From: a virus | DNA length: 42,979 nt | Strand: one strand, 5' to 3' | IMG/VR virus record: IMGVR_UViG_3300027704_000051 | Span: 1 to 42,979 of that record | In this document: positions 27,381 to 35,220 of the stretch, piece by piece | Layout of the letters: each line of letters begins with the position of its first letter | How positions within the stretch are numbered: the stretch's first letter is position 1 | Notes under the pieces: model-generated | What the model was told of the DNA's origin: nothing | What the model saw: only the letters and a program-made list of their open reading frames with translations | Databases searched by the model: none | Made by a program: the position numbers and the translations under genes

Positions 27381-29828
27381 TTATAGTCCTCCTAATAGTT
27401 GTGAATCCATACCTGTAGGGGCAGAGTCATCTCGTAACTCCCCTCTCTTCTCTTGCCTCTGAGAAAGCAACTTGCTCTGTTCTACCGCCTGCTTCTTTAC
27501 TCGATCGTCTTTACGGTCTTCCTTTAACACCTCAAGCTTCTGCTTAAAGTTCTCGTCATCCTCTTTAAAGCCAAGGGTAGCTTGAGCCTTAATCATCTCA
27601 ATCTCTTTTCTGAATTCATGCTTAACGCTCTCAAGCTGCGCCTCTAGCTGAGCTTTAAGTTGCATTTCCTGGGTAGCAATTTGGGCTTCCATTTGCATCT
27701 CCTGCATCTTACCTTGAGACGCTGCCTGAGCAGACGCTTGCTGAATCTGAGCCTGCTGCTGAGAGTTCTGCATAGCAATTTGCTGATTCATAGCGATACG
27801 CTTCTTTCGGCGAACAACTAACAGTCTCTCCGCTTGGTTAACGTCTTTAAGCTGTCTCACAGCCATAGCGTCTTCTAAATCAAGCTCTTTCTGAGATAGA
27901 GAAATCTGGATGTTTTGCTCCAAATATTGCTTTTCAGTCTCCTCCATTTCCTTCACTACGTTAACCCCAAAGTTGTACATAGACAGATTTCGGAAAGAAG
28001 AAAGGACTCGCATGTTCTCTTTACCGATAGCGTTCTCATAAACGCGATAAAGGATTGACTCTGGGTGAATTACCTGCAAACACTTAACTACATCCTGGCA
28101 CACCTTCTTGTATAGAACCATAGAAGAGTTAGTGATGTCGTATATAGCGTTGTTACCAGCAGCCAAAGCTTGCTGACGAACCCCTACAAGAGCATCCCCT
28201 TTAGGAGAAGAGGCGTCCATAACTTCGTTAATCCCCGTAGCATCGCGGATCATACGTAAGTAATGATTGTACAAGCCTATAAGCTCGTTTACATTTCTAA
28301 TGCTATTGCCTATCTCGCGGATAGGTGGGTTCTGGAAACCTCCCTCTGGGTTTTTACTTCTGTAGTAAAAGACACCCGTCTGCTCGTAGATATCGTGAAG
28401 CTCCAAAGGCTGGAGCTCGCCTCCTTTACCCAACTGGACATTCTCCAATCCTTCGATATCAATAATAATCCCGTCAGGCTTAGCCTTAGCAACCGATTGC
28501 TGCAACTTCAAGTGAGCTAACTGAATCTGATCTGCAAATCCGATGCAGCTGTCTACCATAGACTTAGGCATCATATTAAGCATATTCGTTGCGCAAGCAG
28601 AATAAGAAAGGGTAGCTTTAGAAATATCGTGGACGTTCTTAGGTATATTAACCTCTTTGCCGTAGTTGAACAGGAAATCAGTACCAAGAACATAGCAACC
28701 GCCATAGATGACAGCGTTCTCAAGCTTCTCTACAGACCGTTCATATACAGAATTCAAAGGAGCTTTGTAGTTATCTCCTTTCATATAAAAACCTTGGTTG
28801 CCGTACCTGCTTTCTTTCTCTTCAAAATATATACAGTCTACAGCGGTAAACTCAAAATCAAGAACCTCGATCATATATTCGTCAAACCCGTAATTCGATG
28901 TATTGCTAGAAGAGTTATAAGAAGATTGACTCAGTTTCGAGGCGTCGTATCCGTATTTCTTCTGAGCACGTTGAGCGATCTCTTTATACTCTTCTTCTGT
29001 GAACTGGTCAGAAGCAATCCGTCGAAGCTCCTGTATGGGCATGCTTCTTACGTGTCCCGCGTAAACCAGGTCAGAAAAACTAGGGTCGTTAGTGTGGCTG
29101 TGAATAAAATTAGACGGATCGACATAGTCCGTTTTAATTCCGTAAGAAGGGTCATTTGACCGCTTAACAACCGCCATGCCTATCGTAGCCATGTCATTAA
29201 CGCATCTACGATAAATCGTGTCGTTAAAATCATTCCAAGACAACGTCATGTTTGTAGCTATCTGCGCTGCAATCTCAGAAGAAGACTTAATGTTATTCTC
29301 AAGAAAAATTTCGGCTTCCTCTAGTGTTTCTGGGATAGCATCAAGATCACCAGCAATATCAACGCCTGTCTTTTCTTTAATTTGGCTAAGCGCTGCCTTC
29401 TGTTGAATCAACATCTCTGTTTTTCGTCTCTCGGCGTCTTTTTCAGAAGAAGAGAGCGGATCAATAGCCTCTAAGTTAGGGTACGGAGATAGAGATAAAA
29501 TCTTGTTTACTACAATGCGAACAAATTTTGGCAGGATTGGAACAGGAGTAAAATCAAGGTTAAGCATACTTCCGTCCCCGTTATTAGGGTCTAGCGTATT
29601 AAGTAGCTGCTTGTAAATCTTAGTGTCTTGAGTTCCGTTTGCGTAGTCTCTATTTCGCGCAAAAACCTTAGATCTTTTGTTATATAATCCTCCCTCTTGG
29701 TCTACGTTGCCCCACTGCTTATATATAGCTTTCGCATAGCTAAGGCCATACTCCTTTCCTTCTTTTGCCTGTGCTGATGCGAGCGGGTCAGGGAATCCAG
29801 AAGCACTTTTACCTTTATCGTTATACAT
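27381..29828 (-). CDS. Portal protein, 815 aa
   Basis: This is the dodecameric gate for DNA packaging and ejection. The N-terminal 100 residues (YAKAIYKQWGN, ARNRDYANGTQ, FTPVPILPKFVRIVVNKI) match the clip/wing region of crAss-like portals. The middle contains RMIRDATGINEVMDASSP, the portal stem-loop region (GDALVGVRQQALAAGNN). Residues about 690-760 form a long Gln/Met/Ala-rich helix (QQQAQIQQASAQAAS and on), the barrel that reaches into the capsid. The length is near that of crAss-like portals, which are longer than those of T7 or P22. It opens its own unit with the host-recognition genes downstream. Confidence 0.85.
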   Translation of the reverse strand: MYNDKGKSASGFPDPLASAQAKEGKEYGLSYAKAIYKQWGNVDQEGGLYNKRSKVFARNRDYANGTQDTKIYKQLLNTLDPNNGDGSMLNLDFTPVPILPKFVRIVVNKILSLSPYPNLEAIDPLSSSEKDAERRKTEMLIQQKAALSQIKEKTGVDIAGDLDAIPETLEEAEIFLENNIKSSSEIAAQIATNMTLSWNDFNDTIYRRCVNDMATIGMAVVKRSNDPSYGIKTDYVDPSNFIHSHTNDPSFSDLVYAGHVRSMPIQELRRIASDQFTEEEYKEIAQRAQKKYGYDASKLSQSSYNSSSNTSNYGFDEYMIEVLDFEFTAVDCIYFEEKESRYGNQGFYMKGDNYKAPLNSVYERSVEKLENAVIYGGCYVLGTDFLFNYGKEVNIPKNVHDISKATLSYSACATNMLNMMPKSMVDSCIGFADQIQLAHLKLQQSVAKAKPDGIIIDIEGLENVQLGKGGELQPLELHDIYEQTGVFYYRSKNPEGGFQNPPIREIGNSIRNVNELIGLYNHYLRMIRDATGINEVMDASSPKGDALVGVRQQALAAGNNAIYDITNSSMVLYKKVCQDVVKCLQVIHPESILYRVYENAIGKENMRVLSSFRNLSMYNFGVNVVKEMEETEKQYLEQNIQISLSQKELDLEDAMAVRQLKDVNQAERLLVVRRKKRIAMNQQIAMQNSQQQAQIQQASAQAASQGKMQEMQMEAQIATQEMQLKAQLEAQLESVKHEFRKEIEMIKAQATLGFKEDDENFKQKLEVLKEDRKDDRVKKQAVEQSKLLSQRQEKRGELRDDSAPTGMDSQLLGGL

Positions 29829-29858
29829 TTACCGTTAGTGTTGCGAGATTAGCTCTTG

Positions 29859-29866
29859 CAAATATA
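29859..29866 (-). promoter_or_regulatory. Late promoter box TATATTTG for portal and fibres
   Basis: TATATTTG lies 30 nt before the portal ATG, leaving a leader that can fold a weak GAG/CTC hairpin. The box sits in the gap between the TerL stop (29873) and the portal start. No TTTG at -33. Confidence 0.65.
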
Positions 29867-29872
29867 GTAAAA

Positions 29873-31999
29873 CTACAAGTGCCAGGTTTTCGGCTTAAAA
29901 GTCCTAAAGAACTGCTTCTCATTAAAGTCGGCCTTAGGCTTTTCTTTCTTTGTTTTCTGAGCGCCAAGTAGTGCCAGCCCAGAGCTAATAGTCAAGTCAA
30001 ACTTAGTCCTCTTGTCTATTTTGTAGCCAATCCAATCCTCTAGGGTTTTATTAAAGTACATATTACCAAACTCAGCAGACTCTGGCTTTATACCTACGTG
30101 ATCGTGTATATAAGCCTCGATAGCCTGAGCGTGAGACTGAATAACGTCCTGAGAGTTAGAAGGGATTCCTTTAGTTCTAACGTTTACAGAAGAGTTACCC
30201 GTCTTAAGGTGGTCTGGCCTATCCATTAGGTAGCCGTCATATCCCCTGGCTTCAAAGTATCTGACGATACCATACTTGTTATTCTCTACCAGAAGCGGGT
30301 AGCCATAGAAGAAAGAGCACATAAGGACGTCTTCGTAGAATATGCTAGCTAAGTCTGGTCGAGAAGCATACTCCACCACAAACATATTAGCGGGGACGTC
30401 CATATTGAACTTGTTGTACATATGAAGGGCGCCTTTAGACCCTCTGCCGTCTACCGTAGCGTCTAAATCATACGAGTCAACTCCGCCTACACCGATGTGC
30501 TTGTTAGGGGCAATCTTCTTGCCTCTTTCCTCAGCCTTGTTATTCCTAAGATGATCAGGCGGCATCCAGGCAACGCGGAACCGACCATTGGGATCAGGAG
30601 AGAACGCAACTTCTTCGTCTTTCTTTCGCCACACAAAGTTCCCCTTAACGACTGGATTGGGGTATAGGTCATCGTTAAACTCTATCTGCTGATAGATCTT
30701 ACCTATGTTAAATAAACTTCCCTCTATGCTGTCCCTAAATGCCTCGTCTGTAGTAAAAGGGAACTGCCTGATAACCTCATTAAGTTCCGAGGGGTCATCC
30801 TTAAATGATTTCCTGTCATTTTTCAAGTAAGTCTTACTGCCCTGGTCGATCATTTCCCCGTCAATACCCTCTATATCCTTTTCTGGATCTTCTATAACGG
30901 GGTTGCCGTGCTTGTCGAAAAACCCTTCGAGAGCTTCGTAAGCTGGTATAAAAATCCTATACATGCCAGAGCGTGTCCTTCCGTTATCATTTCTTTGTGA
31001 CGGGTCAGAGTCATCCCACAAATCTTTATATTCATCTCCTCCCTTACTCATTGGGTTTACGGTACTCCCTACAAGAGCCTTCCCTACAATACGTTTACCT
31101 ACAATTAAGCAAGTCCTCTCTACACGCCACGCCTCACGGATATCGGTAGGTTTCTCCCACTTACCCGCCTCATCGAGGTACAACATATGTAGCTTCTCCC
31201 CGTCATAAGCGTTATTCGTTGTGTTCTTCCAGTTAATAGTACTGTTTAGAGCGTCTCCTTTATAGGATGTCTTATTGTTTTTGGTGATGCGCTTAGAAGG
31301 TTCTCTAAACGCAAGCTCCATACGCGGATTCGTCGTACCGTCCTGGATAGGCTTAAAGAAAAATGGATAGCCTCTAAAGATAGAGACCACCTTCTTCATG
31401 AAAATGTTTTCCTGAGCGTCCTTACCAGTCTTCGATTGAATACCAAGAAGTTTCTCTTTAACTTGACTAGCCTCGTCAACAAGTACAGCACTACAGACAT
31501 TAGTATACCCAGAACGGCGACACTTAGTATAAAGCTGACCGAAACAACGAGTATCAGCTTCACACGCAGCCATGTGGATATAGATTTCTCTTTGGAATTG
31601 TAAGAATTGAGGATATCCGACATCGATTTTAGACCATTGTAGAAACATATAGTGCCGCCCTGTAATATACGTAGGGATGCCATTATTGTAAAACCAAACA
31701 CCGTCACGGCGACGCTGAAACTCTTGTTCGATATAAGCAGAAAACTTCTTGCGGAACTCACTCGGTTTTTCGTGCCACTCATCCATACTTCGAACCCTTT
31801 GCATTTCCTCAGGCATTGGTATCCTTGTCCACAGCTGCATGTGCTTTGGCCGATCATGGAAGAGAATCTTCGATCGGGGTGGTTTTTTTGGAAGGACAAC
31901 GAGAAGCCCATGTAGTTCGATAAATTCTCCCTCTGTACCGTTAGAGTCGATCTTAATCCCTTGATCTTCATAACCTTCTATGTCTATTAAATTAACCAT
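29873..31999 (-). CDS. terL: Terminase large subunit (ATPase-nuclease), 708 aa
   Basis: This is the packaging motor. The N-terminal ATPase has an adenine-motif-like region (FLQWSKIDVGYPQFLQFQRE), then a Walker-A position at residues 159-166 reading KCRRSGYT. Walker B is LYLDE at 273-277, and a coupling motif GSTVN lies at 311-315. IQSKTGKDA (about 187-195) and YPFFFKP (211-217) are typical of crAss-like TerLs. The C-terminal RNase-H-like nuclease has D508 in GVDSYDLD, E543 or E572 (LLVENN) and a later Asp. The Walker-A Lys is replaced by Tyr. Length is normal. The ATG overlaps the stop of the zinc-ribbon gene by one base. Confidence 0.88.
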   Translation of the reverse strand: MVNLIDIEGYEDQGIKIDSNGTEGEFIELHGLLVVLPKKPPRSKILFHDRPKHMQLWTRIPMPEEMQRVRSMDEWHEKPSEFRKKFSAYIEQEFQRRRDGVWFYNNGIPTYITGRHYMFLQWSKIDVGYPQFLQFQREIYIHMAACEADTRCFGQLYTKCRRSGYTNVCSAVLVDEASQVKEKLLGIQSKTGKDAQENIFMKKVVSIFRGYPFFFKPIQDGTTNPRMELAFREPSKRITKNNKTSYKGDALNSTINWKNTTNNAYDGEKLHMLYLDEAGKWEKPTDIREAWRVERTCLIVGKRIVGKALVGSTVNPMSKGGDEYKDLWDDSDPSQRNDNGRTRSGMYRIFIPAYEALEGFFDKHGNPVIEDPEKDIEGIDGEMIDQGSKTYLKNDRKSFKDDPSELNEVIRQFPFTTDEAFRDSIEGSLFNIGKIYQQIEFNDDLYPNPVVKGNFVWRKKDEEVAFSPDPNGRFRVAWMPPDHLRNNKAEERGKKIAPNKHIGVGGVDSYDLDATVDGRGSKGALHMYNKFNMDVPANMFVVEYASRPDLASIFYEDVLMCSFFYGYPLLVENNKYGIVRYFEARGYDGYLMDRPDHLKTGNSSVNVRTKGIPSNSQDVIQSHAQAIEAYIHDHVGIKPESAEFGNMYFNKTLEDWIGYKIDKRTKFDLTISSGLALLGAQKTKKEKPKADFNEKQFFRTFKPKTWHL

Positions 32000-32187
32000 T
32001 AAAAGCTCTGCCCATGTGAATTCATGCGGCCTAAATTAGGTACTCCTTTTTTAGGGTTGGTAAGCTTCATCTGAGAGCCGCACTCACAGACTCCTTCAAC
32101 ATAATACGCCTCGCCGTCTTTGACGCGCATAGTAAGGCTCTTCTCGTACTTTTCTTTTCCGCAATCGGGACAGTGTAAGTCTGGCAT
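31999..32187 (-). CDS. Zinc-ribbon protein next to TerL, 62 aa
   Basis: Residues 5-36 hold CPDCGKEK and, after a beta hairpin (EAYYVEGV), CECGSQ, making a CxxC plus CxC zinc-ribbon. The tail reads GVPNLGRMNSHGQSF. Proteins of this form directly before terL occur in marine Bacteroidota-type and cyanobacterial podoviruses, recalled from memory. The role is unknown, but DNA or terminase binding during packaging is a reasonable inference. It overlaps TerL by one base. The leader is A/T-rich (AAATTAAATTTAGAATT). Confidence 0.65.
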   Translation of the reverse strand: MPDLHCPDCGKEKYEKSLTMRVKDGEAYYVEGVCECGSQMKLTNPKKGVPNLGRMNSHGQSF

Positions 32188-32205
32188 AATTCTAAATTTA
32201 ATTTG

Positions 32206-32279
<74 letters not shown>

Positions 32280-32351
32280 ATGTAAACTACCTTAAAGTTT
32301 TGGTTTAAGTAATCGTCGCTAATCGTTTGATTATCAAAGTAATAACTAAGG

Positions 32352-32642
32352 TTACTTAGAGAACCTTTCCGCAAAGCCACCTGAATAATCTTTTTGTTCT
32401 TCGATTTCCCCATTTTCTTTTAGTTCTTTTACCATCTGTTCTAGTTTCTGGCGCTCCACCAAAAGTTCCTTACAGTCAATGGCCGTTTGCTTTATGGATT
32501 GGAGCTCGGCCTTACGAGCGCTTCCTCCCGCGTCGGGATCAACAGGCTTCTTAACTTCCTCAATCATATTATTGATTGCGATCTCCATGCTTGCCATAAG
32601 GCGCTGAGAGGCATCTATTGTAGTGAATTTAGATTTCGACAT
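32352..32642 (-). CDS. Coiled-coil protein upstream of TerL, 96 aa
   Basis: Not firmly recognised. It is highly helical with a coiled coil at about residues 45-80 (heptads in LQSIKQTAIDCKELLV and ERQKLEQMVKELKEN). An N-terminal helix follows MSKSKFTTIDASQRLM. Short helical proteins in this position are candidates for the small terminase subunit, but no helix-turn-helix is clear, so the function stays open. Its 5' end overlaps the GroES-like gene by 14 bases. The tRNA-Arg follows. Confidence 0.55.
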   Translation of the reverse strand: MSKSKFTTIDASQRLMASMEIAINNMIEEVKKPVDPDAGGSARKAELQSIKQTAIDCKELLVERQKLEQMVKELKENGEIEEQKDYSGGFAERFSK

Positions 32643-33213
32643 ACATCAGATCTTCTGCACGGGTTCTATAATACTCTTTACCGTCGATGTTAACGCGATA
32701 ATCCATGTTCTTTCGAAAGCCTACTACATCTCCTACTTTAGCTCCTACATCCTCAATCCAAGGAGCCGCAAACGCGACGCGACCTTTTGTAACAGGGACC
32801 TCTGAGAATTTAACCAGCTCGATAGTATCCGACTCTTGAACCTTCTCCTTTTCGATTGGCTCAAGAAGGCTCCAACCCGCAAGAGGGTGTATATCCCCAG
32901 TATGCTGATCTTTATAAGCAATAGCCTGATTATTAATAGTATGATTTGGGTCAAAGCGGACAGTATAGTGATTATGCTCTCCAGTAAGTACCTGGCCTTC
33001 GTTAAGCACCACGAGATGATGGAAATAAAGAGTGTCCCCAACCTCGACCCCTGTATCGTGTTTAAAAGGCGCCGCAACAACGGGACCTTCTTGGATTCTG
33101 TTTTCAAATTCATTAAATTTAGTATCTATAAAAAGCTCTAACCCTCCAGGGGTCGTCATCGTATCATCAAGCTGTTTGTCTAGCTTGACAATAAATAAAT
33201 CAAATGTTCTCAT
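32629..33213 (-). CDS. Tandem GroES-like (Cpn10) co-chaperonin, 194 aa
   Basis: Two co-chaperonin-like beta-barrels in one chain. Repeat 1 (about residues 7-110) has FIVKLDKQLDD, TTPGGLELFID in the place of the mobile loop, GPVVAAPF and VEVGDTLYFHH. Repeat 2 (about 128-194) has GRVAFAAPW, AKVGDVVGFRKN and a C-terminal strand DLMYVEI, but lacks an obvious mobile loop. Phage co-chaperonins such as T4 gp31 replace GroES to fold the capsid protein, so the role is probably capsid folding with host GroEL. The ATG at 33213 is preferred to an in-frame TTG one codon earlier. Confidence 0.7.
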   Translation of the reverse strand: MRTFDLFIVKLDKQLDDTMTTPGGLELFIDTKFNEFENRIQEGPVVAAPFKHDTGVEVGDTLYFHHLVVLNEGQVLTGEHNHYTVRFDPNHTINNQAIAYKDQHTGDIHPLAGWSLLEPIEKEKVQESDTIELVKFSEVPVTKGRVAFAAPWIEDVGAKVGDVVGFRKNMDYRVNIDGKEYYRTRAEDLMYVEI

Positions 33214-33216
33214 CAA

Positions 33217-33453
33217 TTAAAAATTCAGATCAAACTCTAACATACAAGGCATCTCATCGATTGCTTTCCAAAGGACTGTCCCTTCTTCGTTCTCAATGTA
33301 CACCAAGTATCGCTTCTTTCCAAATTTAACGAGTGTTCTTTCGTCTTCTAAAATAGCAGAAACTTTTCCGTCTCCCGCTCGCATGCCTGTATAGTAAGCC
33401 ATGCCGTTTTTAGGGTCCTTCCCCACGATTATCTTCCTAATAAGTCCTTCCAT
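33217..33453 (-). CDS. Small beta-rich protein, 78 aa
   Basis: Not recognised. It is a compact, strand-rich protein (GLIRKIIVGKDPKNGMAYYTG, ILEDERTLVKFGKKRYLVYI) with no signal peptide or membrane segment. It has Gly turns and basic patches like small SH3/OB barrels, which is a shape impression only. The gene lies between an acidic 99-aa gene and the tandem GroES-like gene in a tightly packed unit of five genes leading to TerL, so co-expression with packaging genes is expected. Confidence 0.55.
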   Translation of the reverse strand: MEGLIRKIIVGKDPKNGMAYYTGMRAGDGKVSAILEDERTLVKFGKKRYLVYIENEEGTVLWKAIDEMPCMLEFDLNF

Positions 33454-33458
33454 TGTAT

Positions 33459-33758
33459 TTAGTTTAGTGAAATACCTAAATCTCCGAGAAGCCCATCTAG
33501 GGGATCTTCTTCGGGCTGGTACATTTCGTCCATTAAGTCTTTAATTACTTCTAGCTCGTCCCTATTGTCTAGGTGAAAACTGTACATTGTTTTTACTTGC
33601 GCCGTATCCTCTTCTGAATCCATGTCTTCTTCATTAAAAAGACCTATAACTACAGAAGCAAGAAGGCGATCTTTAACTTCGAACTCCTCAATTAGATCTT
33701 CCATCTTTTTTACCAGGTGGTACATCTCCGCTAGGAACTGTGTGTCTTTGCCTTCCAT
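33459..33758 (-). CDS. Acidic helical protein, 99 aa
   Basis: A very acidic protein (many Glu and Asp) with a helical N-terminal half (FLAEMYHLVKKMEDLIEEF) and a C-terminal acidic tail (DPLDGLLGDLGISLN). No known motif. It is the first gene of the packaging unit and starts 20 nt after a TATATTTG box. The box lies in the small divergent promoter region shared with the plus-strand winged-helix candidate. The charge suggests a protein-binding or DNA-mimicking role, which is speculative. Confidence 0.6.
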   Translation of the reverse strand: MEGKDTQFLAEMYHLVKKMEDLIEEFEVKDRLLASVVIGLFNEEDMDSEEDTAQVKTMYSFHLDNRDELEVIKDLMDEMYQPEEDPLDGLLGDLGISLN

Positions 33759-33762
33759 GATA

Positions 33763-33786
33763 TAACTTTGTTGTATTCCAAATATA
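33763..33786. promoter_or_regulatory. Overlapping divergent promoter pair
   Basis: On the plus strand, TAACTTTG (33763-33770) serves the winged-helix candidate with a 27-nt leader. On the minus strand, TATATTTG (33779-33786) serves the 99-aa gene with a 20-nt leader. The boxes face each other, so each lies inside the other gene's leader and the two promoters should interfere. Confidence 0.6.
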
Positions 33787-33797
33787 CAACTTTAATT

Positions 33798-34214
33798 ATG
33801 CCAAAGTCTGAAGTAAAGAAGTCGAAGTTATTTAGAGAGTCATCAAAACTACCAGCTAGGTATGTAAAAAATAACTACCTAAAAAATATTAGGAACGTAA
33901 AAGCTGAGTTTATTTTACAGAACGACATAGTCGGGAGCTGGATAGACTTTATGCTGTGGGTATATGATCTAGAGTTCTTTACTATAAAGTATGCAGCCGA
34001 AGAATACGGTATGTATAAAGACAACCTAGCGGACAGACTTATATACCCTATGTTAAAGCAGGGGTATCTCTATAAGCATTTCGATAAACTTACGCCGTCG
34101 CAGACAATGGAAGACCATTTGTTCCGCGAGGAGACTAAATTTAACTACCGTGTAAGATATGCGCTATCGCAGAAAGGCAGAATGGCGGTACAGCGTTTCT
34201 ACAACTCACTTTAA
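33798..34214 (+). CDS. Winged-helix-like protein, possible regulator, 138 aa
   Basis: A basic protein whose middle (IDFMLWVYDLEFFTIKYAAEEYG, split by a turn, then NLADRLIYPMLKQGYLYKHF) fits a helix-turn-helix with a wing. The C-terminal half (DHLFREETKFNYRVRYALSQKG) is a strongly conserved segment of a family common in marine phages, recalled from memory. No ligand or catalytic motif. The ATG at 33798 is preferred over an in-frame TTG at 33768, which overlaps the promoter. It is one of only two plus-strand genes in the late module, and its stop overlaps the endolysin stop tail to tail. A switch or modulator of late transcription is plausible but unproved. Confidence 0.65.
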   Translation: MPKSEVKKSKLFRESSKLPARYVKNNYLKNIRNVKAEFILQNDIVGSWIDFMLWVYDLEFFTIKYAAEEYGMYKDNLADRLIYPMLKQGYLYKHFDKLTPSQTMEDHLFREETKFNYRVRYALSQKGRMAVQRFYNSL

Positions 34215-34693
34215 ATAACCTTATAGTGAATCCCTTTAGAGTCTCTGTAGGCTCTCTTCACTTGTTTCCTGTTAGCTGGCTGATTAGGAGCATACGATCC
34301 TTCGTTTTTGTACGATACATGAACCCAGTCTGGGGAATCATCATCTCCGAACTCCCATATCAGCTGATCGAATATAAGGTTTTCTTTAATAAAACGAAAC
34401 AACTCTCTATTGGTTACTTTTCCGTATACATCAGCGTCGATGTCCAGAGCTTGACCTGATTTATGTTGAGAGTACTTACTCCCTCCTACGGCTTTGTTTA
34501 ATTCTTTAGATCTAAAGCCAGACGATATATATAAAGGAACCCCGAAATGATCGCGTAGTGGCTGAAACACTTCCTCGGCAATAGCTTTAAGGTTATTAAT
34601 ATCAAACTCTTCAGGGTTGTTATCTATCCCCAGTCGGTTTGCCGTATTTGATTTCGTTACTTCCTTTAGGGTGAGGTTTTTGCTTAGCTTCAT
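34211..34693 (-). CDS. Endolysin, M15-family D-Ala-D-Ala peptidase, 160 aa
   Basis: It cuts peptide stems of host peptidoglycan. The zinc site of the M15 family is visible: ISSGFRSKELNKAVGGS (residues 57-72), SQHKSGQALDID (H77 and D84) and WVHVSY (H125), with E114 in WEF as a possible catalytic acid. Length is typical for a single-domain phage M15 enzyme with no binding domain. No signal peptide is present, so it needs a holin or other release. The ATG at 34693 follows an A-rich leader (AAAAAAATAAATTTA) and lies inside the preceding 67-aa gene in another frame. Confidence 0.85.
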   Translation of the reverse strand: MKLSKNLTLKEVTKSNTANRLGIDNNPEEFDINNLKAIAEEVFQPLRDHFGVPLYISSGFRSKELNKAVGGSKYSQHKSGQALDIDADVYGKVTNRELFRFIKENLIFDQLIWEFGDDDSPDWVHVSYKNEGSYAPNQPANRKQVKRAYRDSKGIHYKVI

Positions 34694-34823
34694 TAAATTT
34701 ATTTTTTTCTGCTACCCAAGCTGGGTTGATTCTCTTGATCGACGGGTTGAAATAATACTTTTTCAATCTACGATTGGTTAACTGATCTGGATCTCGGATT
34801 AGGAAAAACGAAAACTTTGCCAT
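34620..34823 (-). CDS. Small basic protein overlapping the endolysin start, 67 aa
   Basis: Not recognised. A basic, Lys/Asn/Pro-rich protein (RRLKKYYFNPSIKRINPAW) without membrane segment. Support for coding is moderate: a TATTTTTG promoter box lies 19 nt upstream, the ATG is well placed and the composition is protein-like. Against it, the last 74 bases overlap the endolysin gene in a different frame. It may be a leader that couples endolysin translation to its own. Confidence 0.5.
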   Translation of the reverse strand: MAKFSFFLIRDPDQLTNRRLKKYYFNPSIKRINPAWVAEKNKFNEAKQKPHPKGSNEIKYGKPTGDR

Positions 34824-34842
34824 ACCTTGAGATCAGCGAAAC

Positions 34843-34850
34843 CAAAAATA
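34843..34850 (-). promoter_or_regulatory. Late promoter box TATTTTTG
   Basis: A variant of the late box, 19 nt before the ATG of the 67-aa gene and upstream of the endolysin. It lies within the gap to the divergent plus-strand secreted-protein gene. Confidence 0.5.
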
Positions 34851-34875
34851 CAACAAATCAATTAATTCAATCGCC

Positions 34876-35220
34876 ATGAAAAACTTTCTCTTAACCCTTG
34901 CCCTTGCAGTATCCGTTACTGCTGTCTCTCAAAACGACAACTTCTTTCAAGAGAAGGAGTCTGTAAAGCTTTTCTTTAAAGCAGACTTGAACGTCGATTA
35001 CATCGTTGTAATGCCTGAAGATCTGAACAACGTATACAACGGGGTCCGAAACGTAGATTATGAAAACGCAATTACGTTCCTTTCTCCTGGAAATTTTGTA
35101 GCAGTAGGAGTTTCTTACAACGAAGACGGATCTTACAACCCTCTCACATGCTTAAAGCCCTTTACGGTGTCAGACGAGACAGTAAGTTTTAATACAATTA
35201 CCCTAGTGAGCAATCAGTGA
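34876..35220 (+). CDS. Secreted or periplasmic small protein, 114 aa
   Basis: A clear Sec signal peptide: Lys at position 2, then a hydrophobic core (FLLTLALAVSVTAV) and a probable cut after VSQ-like residues near 19. The mature part of about 95 residues is beta-rich with Asn and Tyr (DYIVVMPEDLNNVYNG, AITFLSPGNFVAVGVSY), resembling a small immunoglobulin-like domain. The function is not recognised. It is on the plus strand inside the late module, between endolysin and structural genes. Candidate roles are superinfection exclusion or modification of the host envelope. No plus-strand promoter box of the standard form was found. Confidence 0.65.
   Translation: MKNFLLTLALAVSVTAVSQNDNFFQEKESVKLFFKADLNVDYIVVMPEDLNNVYNGVRNVDYENAITFLSPGNFVAVGVSYNEDGSYNPLTCLKPFTVSDETVSFNTITLVSNQ

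Noticed and set aside
28629-29159. 176-codon plus-strand frame inside the portal gene
   Set aside because: Antisense shadow; the portal motifs settle the coding strand.
31396-31971. 191-codon frame inside terL
   Set aside because: Same-strand shadow in another frame, with Ser/Leu/Lys-biased composition. TerL motifs prove the other frame.
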